This document shows, in pieces, positions 24,888-34,325 of a DNA stretch of 64,000 nt (within the stretch, counting starts at the first letter, position 1; each line of letters opens with the position of its first letter). The notes under the pieces are model-generated. The model saw nothing but the letters and a program-made list of their open reading frames with translations, had not been told where the DNA came from and searched no databases. The stretch is from Membranipora membranacea (Eukaryota > Bryozoa > Gymnolaemata > Cheilostomatida > Membraniporidae), in NCBI GenBank assembly GCA_914767715.1, contig OU612072.1, forward strand, positions 20,770,001 through 20,834,000, written 5' to 3'. Made by a program: the position numbers and the translations under genes.

Positions 24888-25225
24888 CAGTATTACAGGC
24901 GTCAATAGCACTGTCTAATTTCTACTGAACGGGTGAACTGAGTGCAATTTGTAATCTTGTATCAATGGACTGTTCTTGGTAATGAAGCTTAGTACTTAGT
25001 CCTTGCCTGTTTGGCTATCCAACTATTCACACTGTTTGCTTGTGTTATAATGCTACTGTTTTGCAATGAGTGTGGATTATCAAAGGGGAGGCAACTCATA
25101 ATTGCTTTCAATTATGCATGAAATTATACAATGTCGGTATAATTTGCATGTAGAATATTACAATTATACAATGTAGGTATAACTTCATCTATTTATACAA
25201 TCATTATCCCGCTTGGAATAAGCTC

Positions 25226-25251
25226 TGAATAGGAACTGATTTTGCACAGTG
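25226..25251 (-). repeat. CACTA right terminal inverted repeat
   Basis: Exact inverse of 14195-14220, ending CAGTG, directly followed by the ATT duplication. Confidence 0.95.
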
Positions 25252-25254
25252 ATT

Positions 25255-26585
25255 GTAAACTGTCCCCCGCGCGAAAACAACCCCGGGACACTTTACAATA
25301 TTGTAAACTGTCCCGGGGACACTTTACAATAAAAACAGGCCTATTGTAAACTGTCCCCCCCTATTGTAAACTGTCCCCCCCTATTATAAACCGTCCCCCC
25401 CTATTGTAAACTGTCCCCCCTATTTGTGACTGTCCATATCGAGAGCCCAGCTGTTTATCACCATTCTAAATGGGTCAGATCATCTAAGTGGAGCATACCA
25501 TGATGTTCTGGCTGCCACTATGATGCCCAAAGTTGTACCATGGGGATGGTGGTGGTATCTCATTGAATGAGTGTATAAAGCCTCTTTTTCATATGGTACT
25601 TTGGGGATCTATTTTTCGCAAACACTAGTTATTTCAAGCTCCTATGATTTAGAGATGTCTGGTTTGCGAAGAAAGGTGCACTAAGCCAGCAGTGGATAGA
25701 TGTGTAGTTGCCACATCACAGAACACACATACTTTCATTGCAGGTTCATGAGCCGCTCGAAAACAACCACCCCATTCATTCATCATAAAATCTACCTCCG
25801 TCAATCATTTGCCTAGGAGTGATGGCAGTCAGTCACAAGTGTGAGCGGGAGAAATAATTACTTTTGAGTTTTTCATATTGTGAGGATGGGTATTGCACTG
25901 TAAAATATTGCTTAAGCCGCGCGAAAACAACCACCCCCCAAGCTGTCTTATAAAGATATCTGTTAAAAAGTCTCAAACATAATGAACCGTGATTTTGCAT
26001 CCATAATGCGATTATCATAAGGTGACTGTGTACCAAATTTCAGATTAGTAGGTCAGAACTTAATGACACAACGGATGATATGTCGTTCTTTGCAAGTTCA
26101 TGAGCCGCGCGAAAATAACCACCCCATTCAGTCATCTTGAAATCTACCTCAATCAAGCATTTGCCTGTGAGTGATGAAAGTCAGTCACATGTGAGACCTG
26201 GAGAAATAACGACTTTTGAGTTTTTCATATTGTGCCGCCTGGTATTGGACTGTAAAATATTGCTTAAGCCGCGCGAAAACAACCACCCCCCAAAGTGTCT
26301 TATAAAGATTATCTGTCAAAAAGTCTCAATCATAATGAACCATGATTTGGCAGCCATAATTCGATTGTCATAAGGTGACTGTGTACCAAATTTCAGATTA
26401 GTAGGTCAGAAGTTAATGACACAACGGATGATATGTCGTTCTTTGCAAGTTCATGAGCCGCGCGAAAACAACCACCCCATTCATTCATCTTGAAATCTAC
26501 CTCAATCAAGAATTTGCCTGTGAGTGATGACAGTCAGTCACAAGTGAGAGTGGGAGAAATAACCGCTTTCGAGCTTTTCATATTG
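25255..26585 (+). repeat. Fold-back left arm: terminal GTAAACTGTCCC array plus ~353-bp satellite
   Basis: Terminal part 25255-25430 has repeated TTGTAAACTGTCCCCC units. The satellite motif GTTCATGAGCCG recurs at about 25744, 26096 and 26448, a spacing of 352. The same sequence is found inverted in the right arm. Small open frames recurring in the units follow the satellite period and are not treated as genes. Confidence 0.9.
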
Positions 26586-27405
26586 TGCGGCCTGGTATTG
26601 CCCTGTAAAACATCGTCTAGGTCAGATGGCTAAGAGCTCCACTGTGAATTATGTATTAAGTTTGGCCGGAAGTCACTGTCAGAATTGTGACTGTATTTTC
26701 TAGCTATAAACTTTATATCTACAACTATTCCTGATATACATCCAGTATCCCTAGTTTTAGTTTCTAGTCATTGGCATTGTATTATTCATGTTACCCATGT
26801 TCAACATACACATACAATATACACACTATAACTCAATCAACCAAACAAAAGCAAGAGCAACAGCAACAGAGCAACGGTCAGGCACTGTCAAACAAAGTTA
26901 TGTGTGTCAGATTTTTGTGCATAGTGCTAGAATCTAACTGCTTGTGTTTGGGGTGGGGGGGGGGTTGCGTTTGTACAGCTTAAGCAATGGGTTTATATGC
27001 AGGGTAACAGTGTTTAGTGCAACAAGTAATGTAGCAGTAATAATTGCAGGACTCGCACAAAAATCACTGAATTACTGTGCAGTTCTATGCAGATGTGCTG
27101 TTGGGGATTGTCTTTGTGCAGCTAATTGAGCTACTGTGTAACTAATATCAGCTGTTCGGCACATTACATTGCAAACCATCCAGAAACGAACAACTGGTAT
27201 CAGTAGGACACTTACACTATGGCTGTAAAATAATATATATTAGGATTCCATTAATGATCTATTAGGATACAGTTTATATGAACTAAAGTGGGAGTCGTTG
27301 TTTTTGCCTGGCTCCAGCAATCATTTACAGTGCAAAAGCATGGCTCTCACTATGAGGAGCTCAAATTGATTATTTCTTGGTGTCACACTTGTGACTGAAA
27401 AATCA
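26586..27405. other. Fold-back spacer between the arms
   Basis: About 820 bp of non-repeated DNA containing a CA-rich and then G-run tract (26942-26965). Frames of 60-70 codons lack domains. No transposase remnant was recognised. Confidence 0.6.
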
Positions 27406-29822
27406 TGCACTATATGAAAAGCTCAAATGTAATTATTTCTCCCGCTCACACTTGTGACTGACTGCCATCACTCCCAGGCAAGTGCTTGATTGAGGTAGAT
27501 TTCAAGATGAATGAATGGGGTGGTTGTTTTCGCGCGGCTCATGAACTTGCAGAGAACGACATATCATCCGTTGTGTCATTAATTTCTAACCTTTTAATCC
27601 AAAATTAGGTACACAGTCACTTCATGACAATCACATCATTGCTAGAAAATCATGGTTCATTTCGTTTGAGACTTTTTGACAGATAATCTTTATAAGACAG
27701 CTTGGGGGGTGGTTGTTTTCGCGCGGCTTAAGCAATGTTTTACAGGGCAATACCAGGCCGCACAATATGAAAACCTCTAAAGTGGTTATTTCTCCAGGTC
27801 TCACATGTGACTGACTTTCATAAATCATAGGCATGTGCTTGATTGAGGTAGATTTCAAGATGACTGAATGGGGTGGTTGTTTTCGCGCGGCTCATGAACT
27901 TGCAGAGAACGACATATCATCCGTTGTGTCATTAATTTCTAACCTTTTAATCCAAAATTAGGTACACAGTCACTTCGTGACAATCACATCATTGCTAGAA
28001 AATCATGGTTCATTTCGTTTGAGACTTTTTGACAGATAATCTTTATAAGACAGCTTGGGGGGTGGTTGTTTTCGCGCGGCTTAAGCAATGTTTTACAGGG
28101 CAATACCAGGCCGCACAATATGAAAACCTCAAAAGTGGTTATTTCTCCAGGTCTCACTTGTGACTGACTGTCATCACTCACAGGCAAATTCTTCATTGAG
28201 GTAGATTTCAAGATGAATGAATGGGGTGGTTGTTTTCGCGCGGCTCATGAATTTGCAAAGAACAACATATCATACGTTGTGTCATTAAGTTCTGACCTAC
28301 TATTCTGAAATTTGGTACACAGTCACCTTATGACTATCACATTATGGTTGCCAAATCATGGTTCATTATGGTTGAGACTTTTTGACAGATAATCTTTATA
28401 AGACACTTTGGGGGGGGGGGGGTGGTTGTTTTCGCGCGGCTTAAGCAATGTTTTACAGTCCAATACATACCAGGCCGCACAATATGAAACCCTCAAAAGT
28501 GGTTATTTCTCCAGGTCTCACTTGTGACTGACTTTCATCACTCACAGGCAAATGCTTGATTGAGGTAGATTTCAAGATGAATGAATGGGGTGGTTGTTTT
28601 CGCGCGGCTCATGAACTTGCAAAGAACGACATATCATCCGTTGTGTCATTAAGTTCTGACCTACTAATCTGAAATTTGGTACACAGTCACCTTATGACAA
28701 TCACATTATGGCTGCCAAATCATGGTTCATTATGATTGAGACTTTTTGACAGATAATCTTTATAAGACACTTTTGGGGGCGGTTGTTTTCGCGCGGCTTA
28801 AGCAATATTTTACAGTCCAATACCAGGCGGCACAATATGAAAAACTCAAAAGTCGTTATTTCTCCAGGTCTCACATGTGACTGACTTTCATCACTCACAG
28901 GCAAATGCTTGATTGAGGTAGATTTCAAGATGACTGAATGGGGTGGTTGTTTTTGCGCGGCTCATTAACTTGCAAAGAACGACATGTCATCCGCTGTGTC
29001 ATTAAGTTCTGACCTACTAATCTGAAATTTGGTACACAGTCACCTTATGACAATCGCATTATGGATGCAAAATCACGGTTCATTATGTTTGAGACTTTTT
29101 AACAGATATCTTTATAAGACAGCTTGGGGGGTGGTTGTTTTTGCGCGGCTTAAGCAATATTTTACAGTGCAATACCCATCCTCACAATATGAAAAGCTCA
29201 AATTAATTATTTCTCCAGGTCTCACTTGTGACTGACTGCCATCACTCCTAGGCAAATGCTTGACGGAGGTAGATTTTATGATAAATGAATGGGGTGGTTG
29301 TTTTCGAGCGGCTCATGAACCTGCAATGAAAGTATGTGTGTTCTGTGATGTGGCAACTACACATCCATCCACTGTTGGCTTAGTGCACCTTTCTTCGCAA
29401 ACCAGACATCTCTAAATCATAGGAACTTCAAAAAACTAGTGTTTGCGAAAAATAGATCTCCAAGTACCATATGAAGAAGAGGCTTTATACACTTATTCAA
29501 TGAGATACCACCACCATCCCCATGGTACAACTTTGGCCATCATAGTGGCAGCCGGAACATCATGGTATGCTCCAGTTAGATGATCTGACCCATTTAGAAT
29601 GGTGATAAACAGCTGGGCACTCGATATGGACAGTCACAAATAGGGGGGACAGTTTACAATAGGGGGGGACTGTTTACAATAGGGGGGGACAGTTTACAAT
29701 AGGGGGGGACAGTTTACAATAGGCCTGTTTTTATTGTAAAGTGTCCCCGGGACAGTTTACAATATTGTAAAGTGTCCCGGGGTTGTTTTCGCGCGGGGGA
29801 CAGTTTACAATACTACACCGGT
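27406..29822 (-). repeat. Fold-back right arm: six ~353-bp satellite units and terminal array
   Basis: CGGCTCATGAAC or close variants recur at about 27536, 27889, 28242, 28606, 28960 and 29312. The outer part mirrors the left arm through the repeated GGGACAGTTTACAATA units to 29822. The arm holds three more units than the left one, so the arms are unequal. A run of G at 28411-28422 interrupts one unit. Confidence 0.9.
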
Positions 29823-30403
29823 AAATTAATCGAGATTTTGGAAAATTCACCCCGAACGATACAGTAAATATGGGAATTATTTGAATTAAGCATAATAATA
29901 ATTATGTGGTATTATATAATACATGACTGATGTACTGTATATTTTAGTTCCTGTGCTGACACAAAGCAATACCTGCTCTTCGAAATGAAAAATATACCCA
30001 ACTGTAAACATCAGGAACGAAACTGAACCAAAAGCACAAATCAATGGGGAGATTTGGGCTTACGGTGACGGTGACAAGTTGAAATGTGAAGGTGAATAGT
30101 TCTTACTCTTACTTGATTTTTATATATAATAATTTGTACATAATATGTTTCATAAGTAAATGATGTAAAAGACACTGCAGCAGGTAATCGATAGCTTGTT
30201 ATCTAAAGAACAGAAATGATTTGTGAAAGCATTAAATAGTTCATGTAATTTTTTATCGGGAATGATTTAGTTGGTGAGCCTTGTAAAGTTTCATAATTTG
30301 ATAATTCAAATTCAATTGTATGTGTTTCATTTCGATGTATTTCTTTTTAAAACTTGTCTTTGCCTGTGTTATATTCGGATATTTCCTTGGTGTGGTTGAA
30401 CAG
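29823..30403. other. Short interval between the two satellite elements
   Basis: AT-rich, no repeat or gene identified. The last ~60 bases before 30404 are T-rich and end in a splice-acceptor-like sequence. Confidence 0.5.
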
Positions 30404-30553
30404 GGCCTGGAGAAATGTTCAAATGTCTCAGTATGGTCTTGCGGAAAATTGCAAGAAATTGAAGATGATAGATGGGCTATAAGAGATAACGGTTCGCTGA
30501 TGTCGAAAACCCATCCAACTATTGCAGTTTATGATGAAAACCTTGGTCCTTAA
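30404..30553 (+). CDS. Candidate internal exon, secreted/ectodomain-like
   Basis: A pyrimidine-rich tract ending GGTTGAACAG precedes 30404. The frame then reads GLEKCSNVSVWSCGKLQEIE and continues to a TAA at 30551-30553. Cysteines and an N-x-S/T site suggest an extracellular domain. The frame also runs upstream to an ATG at 30320 through a hydrophobic stretch (YFFLKLVFACVIFGYFLG) that could be a signal peptide. So this is either a 77-residue secreted protein or an internal exon whose donor I cannot place. Confidence 0.35.
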   Translation, partial: GLEKCSNVSVWSCGKLQEIEDDRWAIRDNGSLMSKTHPTIAVYDENLGP

Positions 30554-30854
30554 GATACACTGAGTTATTAACATTCAGGTTTTGTCATATGCCTTGCCTG
30601 AGAAATCACAACACAGACCCTCTACATTTCAAATTTAGTACCTACCCGCTATCCCTGTAAGTATCAACTATATACCTCACTCCAGCAAGAAGGAAAAACC
30701 TACCATTTTTGGAATAGGTCCTTCTAATCTGATCTTAATCTTTTTTGTGCGCGAGAGCTTCTGTAATGCCAAAAGTATCGTTTACAGATACCACTTATCG
30801 GTGAGTTTTTTGAGTGGCTGAAATTATTCAGGGCATAAATTGCGCTACTTTATA

Positions 30855-31676
30855 AAAAGGTATAGGCTGAAAATATTTAGGCAAAAAAGTACACTAAGAA
30901 GGTTAATATATAATGGCTAAATTTAAAGGGTCGCACCAACCGCACTCCACCGCACAGCCTCCTGTAAAGCTGAAAATATGTAGGCGATAAAGTACACTAA
31001 TAAGGTAAACATATAATAGGCAAAATTAGAGGGTCACACCCGCCGCACTCATGCGCTCAGCCTTCTGAGAGGTTGAAAATATTTAGGCGAAAAAGTACGC
31101 TAATAGGTAAAAATAGAATAGCCCAAATTAGAGGGTCGCACCATACGCACTCGTGCGCTCAGCCTTCTGAGAGGTTGAAAATATTTAGGCAAAAAAATAC
31201 GCTAAGGTTAATTAATATATAATAGCCAAAATTAGAGGGTCGCACCAACCGCACTCTTGCGCTCAGCCTTCTGAGAAGTTGAAAATATTTAAGTGAAAAA
31301 ATACACTAGGGTAAATATATAATAGGCAAATTTAGAGGGTAGCACCAACCGCACTCATGCGCTCACCCTTCTGAGAGGTTGAAAATATTCAGGCGAAAAA
31401 ATACACTAAGGTAAATATATAATAGGCAAATTTAGAGGGTCGCACCAACCGCACTCTTGCGCTCAGCCTTTTGAGAAGTTGAAAATATTTAAGTGAAAAA
31501 ATACACTAAGGTAAATATATAATAGGCAAAATTAGAGGGTCGCACCAGCCACACTCATGCGCTCAGCCTTCTGAGAGGTTGAAAATATTTAAGTGAAAAA
31601 ATACACTAAGGTTATATAATAGCCAAAATTAGAGGGTCGCACCAACCACACTTGTGCGCTCAGCCTTTTGAGAGGT
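30855..31676 (+). repeat. Left satellite arm, ~103-bp units
   Basis: Tandem units with GAGGTTGAAAATATTTAGG, AGGGTCGCACC and GCGCTCAGCCTTCTGAGA, diverged by a few substitutions and indels. They are complementary in orientation to 38568-40445. Confidence 0.9.
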
Positions 31677-33303
31677 TTTATTTGCAACACACTGGCTTAT
31701 TTTTTGTCAAAATCTTATTCATGCTGGATTTTAATGGAAATAGGTTTGTAGGGGTTTTCAAGCATGGTGAGCAAGAATATGAAGATTATTTATGGTTTTC
31801 ATTGCCCGCTGCCGAGCTACGGCAGCATTTGATGTGACGTCATGAAAAACTCAAATACTTCACAAACAGACAAAAACACTAGTTATGGGGTATTAAACCC
31901 TTAGGAAACTGAATAATCTGTTGAAAATGGTCCCAATTAATCCATTGACAACTTGCGGTAGCATTTTACACGACATCATGAATAACTCGAGTACCTAGCA
32001 AACAAACAGACACACCGGTAATGAGGTGAAATACGCTCAGGGAACAGATTACAGCGTCAAAAATTCTTAATTGACCTGCTGAAGACTCACGGCAGCATTA
32101 TACATGGCATTTTTATAAATCGATTGTATGACGAAACCAACGGTGTCTGATTCGATATCTAATAATATATTGCAAATTGCCTTTGTCTGCTGGCACAGAA
32201 TAAAAGAAGCCGCAGAAAAGACCTAAAATCAGAAATCATTTGTGTACTTTGGCTGTTTGAATGGTGGTCAGTAGGTAGTATGGTACGAATGGAGTATGTT
32301 TTGATGCATTTATTGTTTTATTTCTTTCATATTCAATTCAATTTTTTAAATACACAAATTAAATAAGTATTCATCTCATGTAAGCCCTTTACCATCTGAT
32401 CCCCAACTCTGTCTTCTTTATAACGCTCCCTGTAAATACAAAGAAAAGAATATTTAGAGATGCTTCTTGCTCCTACTTATCTAAGGCCTACACAGCCCCA
32501 GCAAACTCCATCATCAACTACTAATGAATTATTGGATGAAATAGCATTGGCCATCTTCTTTGTGGATCATTTGAGATAAATAAGAAGAAATACAGCACAT
32601 ATCAGACAGAACATTCAATAAATGAGAGATTCATCGCACAATTGTTCCTAAAAAACAATCCTAGCAACTTGCAAGCCTCATTCTCAGCATGTTATAGTGC
32701 ATAAATTATAAAAGATATGTATGTCATATTTTCACAATTGTCTGATTGTTTTCGAGTCATATCACTACTCACAACAGCTAAATTTGTGCAAATCAACTTC
32801 TATGGGCATTTAGGCCATCAACTATAATGATTTGTATGGCCATGAGCAGTCAATAGCATCTATTTGAAAGATCGGATCAATCAAAATATCCTATAAAAAG
32901 GTCAGAAAAACTGAAAGAAAAAATTAATTCACAAACAGGAAGTCGCCATTTTTAAGGTTATATCTGTATGAAAAACGGGTGAATCCCACAGAAATACTAA
33001 GGCAATGTTGCGGACAGTGTTCGGTCACGGGAACTATTTGACAGCAGCTGATTAATTGCCTAATTATAAGCACTAATCCTGCAGTAAACCATCAACACAG
33101 CATATCAATGTGATAACAAGACATAGATCTATAACGTACTTACATTGGATATCCAATTATGTGATCCATGTTCTGTGTGTAGAGCTGAGAACAGTGAACA
33201 GCCTCTTAATCAAAACCCATGAATGCTTTTTTGATGAAAAATTCACAATACAATCATGATTTTTTATGTATTTATAACTTGTGTTGGACATAACTTTACA
33301 TTT
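31677..33303. other. Left part of the spacer of the second fold-back element
   Basis: Contains three diverged ~135-bp tandem segments around GGCAGCATTT / CGGTAGCATTTTACA / CGGCAGCATTATACA (31810-32110). The rest is AT-rich sequence with only short frames. No gene supported. Confidence 0.55.
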
Positions 33304-33308
33304 TGTGG

Positions 33309-33569
33309 TGTAGTCTGTAGTGCTTTTATGTCATGAATCATCATGTCGTTGATACGCTTATTATTCTTATACAAAGTTGTTTACCTTGCAGCTGTCAAAG
33401 CAATTATCTTGTGGTTTGCATTTATGCTGTTTTGCCCATTATCAACTTTATCTAGATAGTCAGTTAGCTTGTAGTGCATGTACAATAAAGTAGCTCAAAT
33501 ATGCAGAGTTTATGAATTGATGAACAGTGCGAATTATATCAGACAATAATACCGGATAATGATACTACA
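33309..33569 (+). repeat. 5' LTR
   Basis: 261 bp, TGTAGT...ACTACA, with an AATAAA signal at 33484-33489. The gag ATG lies only 31 nt downstream of its end. Confidence 0.95.
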
Positions 33570-33599
33570 AGCTATTTCGGCACTATTAACATTGAGACA

Positions 33600-34325
33600 A
33601 TGGCATCAGTGAAACTGACGGATATAATAAGCAGGTATGAGGATAGCTCATCGGGAGATTTCACAGAGTGGTTAGAAAAACTGGAGTTAGTTGCAACTCT
33701 GCAGAAGGTAACGGAACTGAAAACATTCCTGCCCCTATTCTTGCATGGGCCAGCCTTCGCTGTTTACAAGCAGCTAAGTGATGAGGAGAAAAATGACTAT
33801 GACAAAATGAAAGCACAGCATTATTGTCAGCATTTGGAGTGAATCGCTATGCAGCTTATGAGATGTTGCAGCGGAGAGTCTTGCAAGATGGTGGGACGGT
33901 GGATGTCTTTTTAGCTGACTTGCGAAGGTTGGTAACGCTGATAGGGCAGGGCTCCGCAGAGCCACTGTTGAAATGCTCATTTATGGCAGGTCTGCCATCA
34001 GATGTTTCTGTTCAGCTGAAATCAATGGCTGCAGTAGAGAAGCTAGGATTAGATGGCAAGAGTAATGCTCTCAACACGGAATGCAGACCTGGCCTGTGCA
34101 GTGGGCTATCCGAAGCAAAAGTATGCCTGCTTCACTTGTGGCTCTACCGCGCATATGGCCCGTGAGTGCCCCCAGCAGTCGACCCGTAGATCAAATCAGA
34201 CCAGAGGTGTGAGAAGATGTTTTGTGTGCAATGAGACTTCTCACATTGCAAGAAACTGCCTAAGCAAGCATGGAAAAGAGCAGGGGGAAGCATCAGCACC
34301 GGATGCTTCCCCAAAACATCAGTAG
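33600..34325 (+). pseudogene. gag: Retrotransposon gag (capsid/nucleocapsid) with two compensating frameshifts
   Basis: The ATG at 33600 opens the capsid region. The frame is lost near 33805-33842, continues in the -1 frame to about 34053, then returns to the original frame up to the stop at 34323-34325. The total is about 240 codons. The nucleocapsid end has two zinc knuckles, CFTCGSTAHMAREC and CFVCNETSHIARNC, both CX2CX4HX4C. The two shifts look like a one-base loss and a one-base gain. They could be mutations or sequencing errors. The reading frame at the 3' end is the one that enters the proposed frameshift site. Confidence 0.85.
34310..34316 (+). promoter_or_regulatory. Predicted -1 ribosomal frameshift heptamer C_CCA_AAA
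   Basis: Read in the gag frame the bases are C CCA AAA, fitting X_XXY_YYZ. The gag stop is two codons farther on (34323). Slipping back one base gives CCC AAA ACA and leads without a stop into the pol frame at 34334. A downstream pseudoknot was not evident by eye. Confidence 0.6.

Larger units (their letters stand above)
14195..25251. mobile_element. CACTA/EnSpm DNA transposon, full length
   Basis: A perfect 26-bp terminal inverted repeat begins CACTGTGCAAAATCAGTTCC at 14195-14220 and is mirrored at 25226-25251. Direct 3-bp flanks ATT (14192-14194 and 25252-25254) are the target duplication, as usual for this superfamily. Subterminal regions (to about 14345 and from about 25110) carry repeated short motifs such as ATACAATGATTAT. 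Inside are two convergent genes: a coiled-coil protein at 17670-18753 (+) and a tnp2-type transposase at 20617-24887 (-). The transposase has two nonsense codons, so this copy probably cannot move by itself. Confidence 0.95.
14180..29822. mobile_element. Giant fold-back element with ~353-bp satellite arms, split by a CACTA transposon
   Basis: The right terminus reads GGACAGTTTACAATACTACA then CCGGT. Its reverse complement is found at the left as ACCAGGTGTAGTATT (14180-14194) plus GTAAACTGTCCCCC (from 25255), once the CACTA element and one ATT copy are removed. Both ends share tandem TTGTAAACTGTCCC units and then 353-bp satellite units. Left arm 25255-26585 (3 units), spacer about 26586-27405, right arm about 27406-29822 (6 units). 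Both arms contain the motif GCCGCGCGAAAACAACCACC, twice per unit. No transposase was found in the spacer and no clear target duplication. Confidence 0.85.

Noticed and set aside
26137-29235. Similar ~70-codon open frames recurring on both arms of the first fold-back element
   Set aside because: They follow the satellite period and orientation, lack splice or domain evidence, and are expected when one unit happens to be open.
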